Positions 1-7,525 of a stretch of 28,333 nt of DNA are shown piece by piece (within the stretch, counting starts at the first letter, position 1; each line of letters opens with the position of its first letter). Under the pieces are notes generated by a model. It did not search any database, was not told where the DNA came from, and was given only the letters and a program-made list of their open reading frames with translations. The stretch is from NCBI GenBank assembly GCA_022574265.1, contig JACZSI010000003.1, forward strand, positions 1-28,333. Reading direction: 5' to 3'. The stretch is from Chloroflexota bacterium (lineage in GTDB: Bacteria > Chloroflexota > Dehalococcoidia > Lucifugimonadales > Australimonadaceae). Made by a program: the position numbers and the translations under genes.

Positions 1-778
1 GCCCCGGCAGCAGCGGGACGCTCCCGAGCCGCAGATGGGCGGTCGTCCCGCTCGCCTTCATCATGGACACCAGGTGGCCGGCGAGCCCGAAGCCCGTGAC
101 GTCCGTCGCGGCGTTCGGGCCCACGGCCAGCATCGCCTCGGAGGCCGCGCGGTTCAGCTGGCGCATCGACGCGACGGCGCCCTCGAGCGTCGCGGCGTCC
201 GTTTCCTGCGCCTTCGCGGCCGTCGCGATCACCCCCGTGCCGATGGGCTTCGTCAGCACGAGCTGGTCGCCGGGGCGGGCCTTGGCGTTGGTGACGACGC
301 GGTCGGGGTGGACGGTCCCGGTGACCGCCATGCCATACTTGGGCTCCGCGTCTTTGATCGTATGGCCTCCGGCGATGAGCACGCCGGCCTCGGCGGCGAC
401 GTCGGCTCCACCGCGGAGGATCTCGATGAGGATGGCCTTGTCGAGGTCCTCGGGGAAGCACACCGTGTTCAGCGCGAGGAGCGGCGTGCCGCCCATGGCG
501 TAAACGTCGCTGAACGCATTGGCCGCGGCGATGGCGCCGAAGTCGTAGGGGTCGTCCACGATCGGTGGGAAGAAATCGACCGTCTGCACCACGCACAGCT
601 CATCGGTCAGTCGGTAGACCGCGGCGTCGTCGGACGTGTCGAAGCCCACGAGCAGGTTCGGGTGCTGCACGTGGGGCAGATGGCGCAGGACCTCGCCGAG
701 GTCCTCAGGACTGAACTTGCCCGCTCAGCCCGCGCAGGTGGCGAGCGTGGTCAGGCGGACCTTCGCTTCCTGTTGCAT
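1..778 (-). CDS. selD: Selenide, water dikinase SelD, selenocysteine-containing (C-terminus cut by window edge)
   Basis: SelD makes selenophosphate from selenide and ATP, the selenium donor for selenocysteine and selenouridine synthesis. Reading from ATG at 778 gives an open frame to position 1 (259 codons; the family is about 340-350) except for one in-frame TGA at 725-727, codon 18. It lies in the N-terminal motif TCAG-U-AGKF, where E. coli SelD has catalytic Cys17 and Lys20, so the TGA sits exactly at the Cys/Sec position and Lys21 matches the conserved Lys. Downstream the frame is unmistakably SelD: TVDFFPPIVDDPYDFG, AAANAFSDVYAMGG, AGGHTIKDAEPKYG and TDVTGFGLAGHL. A hairpin suited to a bacterial SECIS follows the TGA. 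There is no Shine-Dalgarno sequence, and TATAAT ends 6 bases before the ATG, so the mRNA may be leaderless. The gene diverges from the one at 823. A gene finder that stops at TGA would miss the true start. Confidence 0.93.
687..724 (-). promoter_or_regulatory. Putative bacterial SECIS element of selD
   Basis: In the mRNA, 19 bases after the UGA comes a perfect 8-bp stem, AGGACCTC paired with GAGGTCCT (705-698 with 694-687), closed by the 3-base loop GGC (697-695). The loop G residues lie about 28-29 bases after the UGA, inside the roughly 16-37 base window known for bacterial SECIS apical guanines that bind SelB. The stem is inside the coding frame, as usual in bacteria. SelB binding itself is inferred. 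Confidence 0.75.
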
Positions 779-783
779 GGACG

Positions 784-795
784 GATTATATAATC
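784..795. promoter_or_regulatory. Palindromic, bidirectional -10 box between selD and the 823 gene
   Basis: GATTATATAATC is a perfect 12-base palindrome in very GC-rich surroundings. It contains TATAAT on the plus strand (789-794) and on the minus strand (790-785). The minus copy ends 6 bases before the selD ATG, which would give a leaderless transcript. The plus copy would start RNA near 801 and include the GGGAGG ribosome site of the 823 gene. I see no convincing -35 on either side. Confidence 0.55.
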
Positions 796-822
796 AGCGC
801 CGAGCGCGCGGGAGGCGGTCTG

Positions 823-1086
823 ATGGCCTATGGCATCACGGTGAAGCAGGGAACGGGCGGCACGAGAGTCGAGATCCGCTCGCGGAACCAAGCGGGGGTG
901 CTCTACGCCGTTCCGGCGGAGGGCAGCTGGGTCGCCTCGCCGGACCAGCTCCACGCGCACGCGCTCGCCGGGTTCTTCGCGGAGCTCGTGAAGCGCGACG
1001 ACCCAAGCTTGCGCGCGCTCATGAACAGGTGGGGGCTGTCGTACCGGGAGCTGCCGCTGGAGGACGGCGACGAAGAGGGCGTCTAG
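823..1086 (+). CDS. Small protein of unknown function (87 aa)
   Basis: I do not recognise this 87-residue protein. The start is well supported: GGGAGG at 810-815 lies 7 bases before the ATG, and a TATAAT lies further upstream. The N-terminal half looks like a small beta-rich fold (YGITVKQGTGGTRVEIRSR, then VLYAVPAEG); the C-terminal half is probably helical with an acidic end. It has no signal peptide, membrane segment or Cys. It is divergent from selD across a shared palindromic -10 box, so the two may be co-regulated, but nothing in the protein itself points to selenium. It ends 17 bases before the convergent ftsH stop. Confidence 0.7.
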   Translation: MAYGITVKQGTGGTRVEIRSRNQAGVLYAVPAEGSWVASPDQLHAHALAGFFAELVKRDDPSLRALMNRWGLSYRELPLEDGDEEGV

Positions 1087-1103
1087 CCTGCGGCGGGGAT
1101 GGG

Positions 1104-2957
1104 CTAAGCAGGCGCGAGCGCGGTGTGGTCGAGGGGAGGCGCGTCGGAGCCGAAGAGCTTTTCGAGGTCGCGGCCCTCCACCGTCTCGTGGGCGATCAGG
1201 TGCCGCGCGATCTGGACGAGCTTGGCGTACTGCTCCGTCAGCAGCCGTTTGGCCGTCGTGTGGGCGTCCTCGATGATGCTCTTCACCTGGTCGTCGATGT
1301 CCTGGGCGACCTTCTCCGAGTAGTCGCGCTGCTCGGCGATCTCGCGGCCCAAGAAGATCAGGTCATCGCGCTTGCCGAACGTGCGTGGCAGGTCCTCGGC
1401 GCCCATGCCGTAGCGCGTGACCATCGCGCGGGCCATCTGCGTGACCTGCTCCAGGTCGTTGCTCGCTCCCGTCGTGACCTGGCCGAACGTGATCTCCTCG
1501 GCGGCGCGTCCGCCGAGCGCCATGGCGATGCGGTCCATGAGCTGGGGCTTCGAGTAGAACAGGTGGTCCTCGATGGGCATCGACTTGGTGTAGCCGGCGG
1601 CCATGCCGCGCGACACGATGGAGATCTTCTGGACCGGGTCCGCGTGCTCGAGGAGGTGCCCCACGAGCGCGTGCCCGCCCTCGTGGTAGGCCACGATCTC
1701 CTTCTCATGCTGCGAGATGACGCGCGAACGGCGCTCGGGGCCCAGGGTCACGCGGTCGATGGACTCCAGCAGCTCATCGATGCCGACGGTCTTCTTCTCG
1801 CGGCGCGCCGCCAAGATCGCGGCCTCGTTGACCAGATTGGCCAGGTCGGCGCCGCTGAAGCCGGGGGTCTGGTGCGCGACGACATCGAGGTCGACGTCGT
1901 CGTCGAGCGGCTTCCCGGTGCTGTGCACCTTGAGGATCGCGGCGCGGCCGTTGATGTCAGGCAGGTCGAGCACGACGCGCCGGTCGAACCGGCCGGGGCG
2001 CAGCAGCGCCGGGTCGAGGATGTCGGGGCGGTTGGTGGCGGCGATGACGATGACGTTGGTGCTGGTGTCGAAGCCGTCCATCTCCACCAGGATCTGGTTG
2101 AGGGTCTGCTCGCGCTCGTCGTGCCCGCCGCCGAGTCCCGCGCCGCGGTGGCGGCCGACCGCGTCGATCTCGTCGACGAACACGATGGCGGGCGCGTTGC
2201 GCTTGGCCTGGTCGAAGAGATCGCGGACGCGCGCGGCGCCGACGCCGACGAACATCTCGACGAACTCGGAGCCGCTGATGGAGAAGAAAGGCACGCCCGC
2301 CTCGCCGGCGACCGCGCGGGAGAGCAGCGTCTTGCCCGTGCCGGGCGGGCCGACCATCAGCACGCCCTTGGGGATGTGCGCGCCGAGCGAGAGGAACCGC
2401 TCCGGGTACTTCAGGAACTCGACGATCTCCTGGAGCTCGGCCTTCGACTCATCGATGCCCGCGACGTCCCCGAAGGTCACGGTCGGGCGGTTCCCGGAGA
2501 AGACGCGCGCCTTGCTCTTGCCGAAGCCGAGCGTCTGGTTATTCGAGCCCTGGGCCTGGCGCATCATGAACAGCAAGATGGCGCCGAAGAAGATGAGCGG
2601 CAGGAACTGGATCAGCACGCCGAAGACGCTCCCCAGGCCGCCCGAGGTCTTGACCTCGATCTGGATGCTCTTCTCGGCCGGGTCGATACCGGCCGCGGCG
2701 AGGATGTCGAAGATGCTGGTCCCCGGCTCCTTCGTGGCCACCAGGAGCCGGTCGGGCGTGGTGCGGGGCGTGACCAGCAGGCGGTCGCGGTCGACGACGA
2801 TCTTGCTGATCTGTTCCGTCTTCGCCATCGAGAGGATCGTCGTGAGGTCCGTCTCCTCCGCCGAGTCCCCGGAAGAGAACAGCGTGAAGAAGATGGCGAT
2901 GACCGCCACGAAGATGATCAGATAGATGAACGCGTTGCCGAACCGCTTGCTTCCCAC
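1104..2957 (-). CDS. ftsH: ATP-dependent zinc metalloprotease FtsH
   Basis: A membrane-bound AAA+ protease that extracts and degrades misfolded membrane proteins and some regulators. All 617 residues fit the family: a first membrane helix at about 9-27, an extracytoplasmic FtsH domain to about 110, a second helix at about 111-132, then the AAA module with Walker A GPPGTGKT (203-210), Walker B IVFVDEID (258-265) and the second region of homology near 309-326. The M41 protease follows, with HEGGH at 425-429; the commoner form is HEAGH, and both zinc His residues and the catalytic Glu are kept. The start is GTG at 2957, preceded by a purine-rich GGAGAGAG stretch. It is transcribed alone, towards the small 823 gene and away from greA. 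I see no strong promoter in 2958-3176 on this strand. Confidence 0.97.
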   Translation of the reverse strand: MGSKRFGNAFIYLIIFVAVIAIFFTLFSSGDSAEETDLTTILSMAKTEQISKIVVDRDRLLVTPRTTPDRLLVATKEPGTSIFDILAAAGIDPAEKSIQIEVKTSGGLGSVFGVLIQFLPLIFFGAILLFMMRQAQGSNNQTLGFGKSKARVFSGNRPTVTFGDVAGIDESKAELQEIVEFLKYPERFLSLGAHIPKGVLMVGPPGTGKTLLSRAVAGEAGVPFFSISGSEFVEMFVGVGAARVRDLFDQAKRNAPAIVFVDEIDAVGRHRGAGLGGGHDEREQTLNQILVEMDGFDTSTNVIVIAATNRPDILDPALLRPGRFDRRVVLDLPDINGRAAILKVHSTGKPLDDDVDLDVVAHQTPGFSGADLANLVNEAAILAARREKKTVGIDELLESIDRVTLGPERRSRVISQHEKEIVAYHEGGHALVGHLLEHADPVQKISIVSRGMAAGYTKSMPIEDHLFYSKPQLMDRIAMALGGRAAEEITFGQVTTGASNDLEQVTQMARAMVTRYGMGAEDLPRTFGKRDDLIFLGREIAEQRDYSEKVAQDIDDQVKSIIEDAHTTAKRLLTEQYAKLVQIARHLIAHETVEGRDLEKLFGSDAPPLDHTALAPA

Positions 2958-3095
2958 GACGTGTGCTCTTCTCTCTCCAAGGCTTCAGGTCGCCGTCGGT
3001 GCCCTCCAAGCTTACCCCCCAGAGACCCCCGAGGCAAAGGTGCAGGCGCCGCGAACGGGAAAACGAGCGCGTGGAGGGGGCTCCCGGCGGCCTCG

Positions 3096-3125
3096 TTGAC
3101 AGGCGTTTCGAGCCCCATCTAGAAT
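3096..3125 (+). promoter_or_regulatory. Sigma-70-type promoter of greA
   Basis: TTGACA at 3096-3101 is followed after 18 bases by TAGAAT at 3120-3125. RNA would start near 3132, giving a leader of about 45 bases that carries GGAGGAG (3163-3169) 7 bases before the GTG start. This is one of the few near-consensus hexamer pairs in the window. Confidence 0.65.
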
Positions 3126-3176
3126 CGTGATATGTAGGCGCGGCCGTGGCGGTTCCCACGCCGGAGGAGTTGCCCC

Positions 3177-3959
3177 GTGACACTCGCCGAAGCGATCGAG
3201 GCCTATCTAGCGTCCGCGTCTCCGAAAGTCACCCCCTACGAGCACCAGGAGCTGCACCGCTTCTCGCGCACCGTCGGTAACGACCGGAACATCGAATCCC
3301 TCGCCCCCCCCGACGTGGCCGCGTATGCCGAAGGCGTCGTCAAGGCAGGCGGCGACATCCACGGGCGTCTCTCGCCCGTCAAGGTGTTCCTCGCGGCGGC
3401 CAAGAAGAAGGGGTATTCAACCCACAGCCTCGCCACCCACGTGAAGATCCCGCGCGCCACCGTCAAGGCGGTCGTCGCCGCGGCGCGTGCCCGCGAAGAG
3501 ATCCAGATGACTGAGGAGGGGATAGCGAACCTCCGTGAGGAGCTCACCAGCCTGAAGGAAGGGCGCGAAGAGAAGATCGAAGCCATCCGCCTCGCCGCGA
3601 TGGACAAGGACTTCCGCGAGAACGCCCCACTGGACGCCGCGCGAGAGACCCACAGCTATGCCGAGTCCCGCATCAAGGAGCTCGAGGAGACGCTGCGCCG
3701 CGCCGTCGTCATCGACCATACGGCAAGCCGCGAGCGCGGCGTCGGTGTCGGCTCCCGGGTCACGTTATACGACCTCCAGAACGAACGGAGCGTGGAATAC
3801 ACGCTCGTCGACTCTTCGGAGGCTGACCCGGCAGGGGGCAAGATCTCGGTCGTCTCCCCCGTCGGTGCGGCGGTTCTCGGCGCCGTCGTCGGCGATGAGG
3901 TGGCGGTCCGGGCCCCGAAGGGCGAGCGCAAGTACCGGGTCACCGCGGTCGAGGCCTAG
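3177..3959 (+). CDS. greA: GreA-type transcript cleavage factor with an added N-terminal SAM-like domain
   Basis: Gre factors enter the RNA polymerase secondary channel and stimulate cleavage of backtracked RNA. Residues about 111-182 form the Gre coiled coil, with the tip DFRENA (145-150) matching the DLKENA of GreA; both acidic tip residues (D145, E148) are present. Residues 188-260 are the FKBP-like C-terminal domain (VGSRVTLYDL, ISVVSPVGAAVLGAVVGDEV, APKGERKYRV). The unusual part is residues 1-105: GreA is normally about 158 residues, and this one carries about 100 more at the front. That region (LAEAIEAYLASA, LAPPDVAAYAEGV, LSPVKVFLAAAKKKGY) resembles the helical core-binding domain of tyrosine recombinases, but no catalytic recombinase domain follows. 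GTG start with a strong ribosome site. Confidence 0.88.
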   Translation: MTLAEAIEAYLASASPKVTPYEHQELHRFSRTVGNDRNIESLAPPDVAAYAEGVVKAGGDIHGRLSPVKVFLAAAKKKGYSTHSLATHVKIPRATVKAVVAAARAREEIQMTEEGIANLREELTSLKEGREEKIEAIRLAAMDKDFRENAPLDAARETHSYAESRIKELEETLRRAVVIDHTASRERGVGVGSRVTLYDLQNERSVEYTLVDSSEADPAGGKISVVSPVGAAVLGAVVGDEVAVRAPKGERKYRVTAVEA

Positions 3960-3984
3960 CGGCGTGGCAGCCCGCCCGAGCCCG

Positions 3985-4002
3985 CCCGGCGCATCCGCCG
4001 GG
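3985..4002 (+). other. Perfect hairpin directly before the pyrD start
   Basis: CCCGGCG and CGCCGGG form a 7-bp stem with the loop CATC, ending 2 bases before the GTG of pyrD. There is no T-run, so an intrinsic terminator is unlikely. No Shine-Dalgarno sequence is visible here, so the hairpin occupies the place where one would be. Confidence 0.4.
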
Positions 4003-4004
4003 AC

Positions 4005-5078
4005 GTGAGCTCGGCCATCGCATCTCTCCTCGGCCGTTTGCTCGGTCTCATCCCTCCCTTCCCCTGGTACCGCCGGCTGGTGCGTCCACTGCTGTTCCGG
4101 CTCCCACCCGAGGCCGCGCAGCAGCTAGCCGAGCGAGCGCTCGGCGTGCGGTCGTTCTGGCGGCTCGCGGCCTCGCTCCACGCCGACGGCGCCGCGCACA
4201 CGACCATGGCCGGCATCCCGCTGCGCAACCCCGTCGGCCTCGCCGCCGGCTTCGACAAGCAGTGCGCGCTGCTCGATCCGCTGGGGGACCTCGGCTTCGG
4301 ATACGTGGTGGGCGGGACCGTGACGTTCGACGCCCGGCCGGGCAATCCACGGCCCCGGCTGATGCGGCTGCCCGAGCGGGAGTCGCTGATCAACGCGCTC
4401 GGCTTTCCGAGCGACGGCCTCGACGCCGTCGCGCGCAGACTCCGGGCGCTCCGCCGCCGGCCCGCGGTGGTGCTCGTCAGCATCGCGGCCCTCGACGAGA
4501 CGGAGACCGAGCGCTGCATGGAGGTGCTCGAGCCGCTGGTGGACGGCATCGAGCTCAACATCAGCTCGCCGAACACCCAGGGGCTGCGGCGCTTCCAGGA
4601 GCCGGACAACCTGCGGGCGCTGCTGGAGCGCCTGAACGCGCGCCGCTCCAAGCCGCTCTTCGTGAAGCTCCCACCGTACGCGGACGAGCCCGAGCGGGAG
4701 AACGTGCTGTCGCTGCTGCGCGTGTGCGCGGAGGTGGGCGTGAGCGGCGTGACGGCCATCAACACCGTGCCGACCGACGAGCCGCGCATGGCCACCGGGC
4801 GGGGCGGCATCAGCGGGGCGGCGATCCTGCCGGACATGCTGCGTATCATCCCGGAGCTGCGGCGCGAGGCCGGCGGGGGCATGACGATCAACGCGTGTGG
4901 CGGCATCGCCTCGGCCGCCGACGCGGCTGCCGCTCTCGATGCGGGGGCGGATACCGTCCAGCTCTACACGGCACTGGTGTATCGTGGACCGGGGGTGGTC
5001 CGCGAGATCACCGCGGGTCTGGCATCCCGCGAGCTCCTGGGAACGAAGTCGAAGCGAACGGAGACGGGATCGAGATGA
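4005..5078 (+). CDS. pyrD: Dihydroorotate dehydrogenase (quinone), class 2
   Basis: Oxidises dihydroorotate to orotate in pyrimidine synthesis, passing electrons through FMN to membrane quinone. The 357-residue protein has the class 2 N-terminal helices that dock on the membrane (about 1-50, WYRRLVRPLLFRLPPEAAQQ), then the barrel with GLAAGFDK (78-85), NALGFPSDG (130-138), NISSPNTQGLR (185-195, with the class 2 catalytic Ser), K221, and the phosphate-binding end GGI plus VQLYTALVYRGPG (318-330). Use of a quinone implies a respiratory chain. The start is GTG at 4005 without a clear ribosome site, so the exact start is less certain. The stop overlaps the next start as ATGA. Confidence 0.94.
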   Translation: MSSAIASLLGRLLGLIPPFPWYRRLVRPLLFRLPPEAAQQLAERALGVRSFWRLAASLHADGAAHTTMAGIPLRNPVGLAAGFDKQCALLDPLGDLGFGYVVGGTVTFDARPGNPRPRLMRLPERESLINALGFPSDGLDAVARRLRALRRRPAVVLVSIAALDETETERCMEVLEPLVDGIELNISSPNTQGLRRFQEPDNLRALLERLNARRSKPLFVKLPPYADEPERENVLSLLRVCAEVGVSGVTAINTVPTDEPRMATGRGGISGAAILPDMLRIIPELRREAGGGMTINACGGIASAADAAAALDAGADTVQLYTALVYRGPGVVREITAGLASRELLGTKSKRTETGSR

Positions 5079-5443
5079 CCGACAAGACAACGCAGCAGCC
5101 AAGCTCGGCTGCCGAAACCGTCCTCAGCGAGCTGCCCCCGATCCAAGAGCTCCTCGTGGAGGTCCGCACGTACCCCGTTCGGCTGCTGCGCCGCATCTGC
5201 GAGCAGTACGCCGAGCGCAAGGCGCCCGTCCCGGACCACGCGCTGCGCCTCGCACCATACCTGGGCGAGACAGTGCTCCGCGCGCTCATCGATGGGGGCT
5301 ACGTGGAGCGGCAAGACGAGCTCCACATCTCGGTGCACGCCTACGTCCCGACCGCTTCGGGCCGTGCCCTGATCGGGGGCCGCGCCCGCCCTTCACGCGC
5401 GGTGCCAAAGACGCGGGCGGCGCCGAAGAAGGTCAAGGCGTAG
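5075..5443 (+). CDS. Small protein with a possible winged-helix fold (122 aa)
   Basis: I do not recognise a named family. ATG at 5075 overlaps the pyrD stop (ATGA), so translation is probably coupled. The middle (LLRRICEQYAERKAPVPDHALRL, continuing to LRALIDGGYVERQ) has the spacing of a helix-turn-helix followed by a wing (ELHISVHAYVPTASGRALI), as in small winged-helix domains. The C-terminus is rich in Arg, Lys, Pro and Ala, typical of a nucleic-acid-contacting tail. A DNA- or RNA-binding role is an inference from composition and predicted helices only. The gene ends inside the convergent lipoprotein gene, with 11 bases of tail-to-tail overlap. Confidence 0.65.
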   Translation: MTDKTTQQPSSAAETVLSELPPIQELLVEVRTYPVRLLRRICEQYAERKAPVPDHALRLAPYLGETVLRALIDGGYVERQDELHISVHAYVPTASGRALIGGRARPSRAVPKTRAAPKKVKA

Positions 5444-6518
5444 CGCCGAGAGGCCAGTTCAGCTCGACGAAGCCCTGGCCGACGACTCGGCCATCGCTCG
5501 CCCGCGCCTCAACGCCCGCCTCCCAATAGACCAGGCCCCGTGCCGCGCTCACGAACTCGTTGCCCCCAACCAGCGGCTCGAGGGTGAGCTCATCGACCGC
5601 GCCGGGGACGGCCACGCGCCAGATCGTCGCGTACGACGTGCCCGTGCGCTCGCTCGTCCACGTGGGGCCCGCCGGCGCGAACGTGAACTCACCCACGGAG
5701 AGCAGCCGGGCCGGCCCATCGCCTTGCCTCAAGGTGGCGTACGACTCGACGGTCACCCCGCCGGCGTCGAACACGCGGGTCAGCATCAGGTCGGTGCCGT
5801 CGTCGAGCTGGACGCTCGCCCAGTCCCAGCCGATGGCCACCGGCTGGAAGTTACCCCACTGCCGGTCCATCCACCCGAGCCCGCTCACCGCGACAGCGGT
5901 CCCACCGGCCGGCGTCACCGTGCCGGAGACATCGAGCCGTGGACGCGAGTAGTAGTAGGTGATGCCGGCCTCCTTGAAGTCGACAAGCCCGTCGTCGTGG
6001 TGCAGCAGCGGCTCGGTGGTGGCGAGGAGCGTGAGGTCGTAGGCGGTCGCCCCCACCTCACCGACCAGGCGGTAACGTCGGCCGTCTTGGGCTGAGATGA
6101 AGAGGTCCCCGAACCCGGCGCGGAAGACCCCCGCCTGCTCGGAGAGCGGCTCCGGCTCCGAGCGCACGCGCTCAGCCGTCGCGTGCGTGCCGGCGGAGAC
6201 ATCGGCGAATCCGGCCTGGCGGACGTACAGCGTGCGGCTGCTACCGAGCTCCTGGATCTGGAACACCACGTCGTGGAGCGTGTAGCGGCGGCCGTCCTCG
6301 CTCCAGAGGTGCACGTTGAAGTACCACCACTCCGTCGAGAAGTCGTGTGGCGCCTCGTCCGCCGGTAGCACGAGCGGCGGGAGGCCGTAGGGCGGCGTCG
6401 GCGTTGGCGTCGGGGCCGGCGTCGGTGTGGCGGCGGCGCAGGCGGCCGCCAGCGCCGCGAGCACGAGGGCGGCGATGGGGGTGCGGACGGAGCGGATGGT
6501 GCGGACCATGGCACTCAT
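5433..6518 (-). CDS. Lipocalin-like CrtC/AttH-family lipoprotein
   Basis: This is probably a surface lipoprotein of the CrtC/AttH-like family, which includes carotenoid 1,2-hydratases and hydroxyneurosporene synthase relatives. Evidence is the family hallmark EWWYFN at residues 63-68 within HDFSTEWWYFNVHL, a second signature GLGWMDRQWGNFQ near 215-227, and an all-beta pattern throughout. The N-terminus has Arg residues, a hydrophobic stretch (about 14-26) and Cys27 at a loose lipobox, followed by a Thr-Pro repeat linker (31-43), typical of an anchored extracytoplasmic protein. An alternative start is ATG at 6509. No carotenoid genes are nearby, so hydratase activity should not be assumed; many members have no known substrate. 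Confidence 0.8.
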   Translation of the reverse strand: MSAMVRTIRSVRTPIAALVLAALAAACAAATPTPAPTPTPTPPYGLPPLVLPADEAPHDFSTEWWYFNVHLWSEDGRRYTLHDVVFQIQELGSSRTLYVRQAGFADVSAGTHATAERVRSEPEPLSEQAGVFRAGFGDLFISAQDGRRYRLVGEVGATAYDLTLLATTEPLLHHDDGLVDFKEAGITYYYSRPRLDVSGTVTPAGGTAVAVSGLGWMDRQWGNFQPVAIGWDWASVQLDDGTDLMLTRVFDAGGVTVESYATLRQGDGPARLLSVGEFTFAPAGPTWTSERTGTSYATIWRVAVPGAVDELTLEPLVGGNEFVSAARGLVYWEAGVEARASDGRVVGQGFVELNWPLGATP

Positions 6519-6597
6519 TATTCACCAACGCGCCCACGCGATGCAGCCCGCGCCGGGACGGGACAGCCGATGCCCCCCCGGCATCGAGGCTTCGACG

Positions 6598-6603
6598 TAG
6601 AAT
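6598..6603 (+). promoter_or_regulatory. Possible -10 box for the hydrolase gene
   Basis: TAGAAT at 6598-6603 is an isolated AT-rich hexamer in a GC-rich gap. It overlaps the first possible ATG (6602) and ends 7 bases before the second (6611), which would fit a leaderless start at 6611. There is no matching -35, and the call rests on this one hexamer. Confidence 0.35.
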
Positions 6604-7525
6604 GCGCGTGATGACGAGACGGCGCTGGAAGATCCTCATCGGGACGCTGCTGCTGGTGCTGATCGTAGGCCCGGCGCTCTACGTCGGCGTCTCGTGGGCG
6701 ATCGTCGAGCAGGCGCTCGTGGCCGAGGCCAAGCCGTTCGACCAGACGCCCGAGGAGCTCGGCATGAGCTACGAGGACGTCGCGTTCGTGCCGCGCGGCT
6801 GGGATGAGATCACCCTGCGCGGGTGGTACTTCCCGAACGCCGGTGCGGCGGCGACCGTGGTCTTCGTGCACGGCCTCGACGGGACGCGGAGCGGGGACCT
6901 CGAGCTCGTCCGCGACCTGCTGGCGGAGGGCTTCGCGGCGCTCACCTTCGACCTCCGCGGCCACGGCGAGTCGGACAAGGCCCAGATGGGCGCGGCCCTT
7001 CACGAGCAGGACGACGTGCTCGGCGCCGTGGACTTCTTGCTGAACGAGCGAGGGGCCGAGCCGGGGAAGATCTTCCTCCACGGCTTCAGCTACGGCGCGG
7101 CCATCGTGCTGCTCACGGGCGTGCAGGAGCCGGCGGTGGCCGGTGTGTACGCCGACAGCGCGTTCGCCGCCATGGCCGACGTGTTGGTGAAGGAGGTGTC
7201 CGACCGGACGCCCATACCCCGGTGGGGGGCGCAGGTGCTCGAGCCGGGCATCGTGCGAGCGGCGCGTTGGTTCAAGGGGATCGACCTCGCCGCGGTGCGC
7301 CCGGAGGCGGCGGTCCCGCGTTACGCGTACGCCATCGGCCTCACGCACTGCCAGGACGACGAGCGGATCCCGATCGAGCACCTCTGGCGGCTGCGGGAGG
7401 CCGCGTCGCAGGGCCCGCAGCTCACCGTCTACACCGGCTGCGGTCACACCGAGGGGTACGAGGACTACCCGGCCCAGTACGTGGCGGAAGTCGCCTCCTA
7501 CTTCAACGAACGCCTCGGTGAGTAG
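6602..7525 (+). CDS. Membrane-anchored alpha/beta-hydrolase
   Basis: A serine hydrolase of unknown substrate. An N-terminal hydrophobic helix (about 8-32, WKILIGTLLLVLIVGPALYV) anchors it, with the catalytic domain probably outside the membrane. Visible elements are VVFVHGLDG (oxyanion region), TFDLRGHGESDK, the nucleophile elbow GFSYG, an acidic residue in the loop HCQDDERIP and the final His in TGCGHTEGYEDYP. Together they give a complete Ser-Asp-His set in the right order. The length (307 residues) is normal. Two in-frame starts are possible, ATG 6602 and ATG 6611; neither has a clear ribosome site. The next gene overlaps its stop by 8 bases, so the two are probably expressed together. Confidence 0.85.
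   Translation: MRVMTRRRWKILIGTLLLVLIVGPALYVGVSWAIVEQALVAEAKPFDQTPEELGMSYEDVAFVPRGWDEITLRGWYFPNAGAAATVVFVHGLDGTRSGDLELVRDLLAEGFAALTFDLRGHGESDKAQMGAALHEQDDVLGAVDFLLNERGAEPGKIFLHGFSYGAAIVLLTGVQEPAVAGVYADSAFAAMADVLVKEVSDRTPIPRWGAQVLEPGIVRAARWFKGIDLAAVRPEAAVPRYAYAIGLTHCQDDERIPIEHLWRLREAASQGPQLTVYTGCGHTEGYEDYPAQYVAEVASYFNERLGE

Noticed and set aside
636..3122. Very long plus-strand open frame opposite ftsH (828 codons)
   Set aside because: It is the high-GC shadow of ftsH; its translation is Arg/Ala/Asp-rich without any domain.
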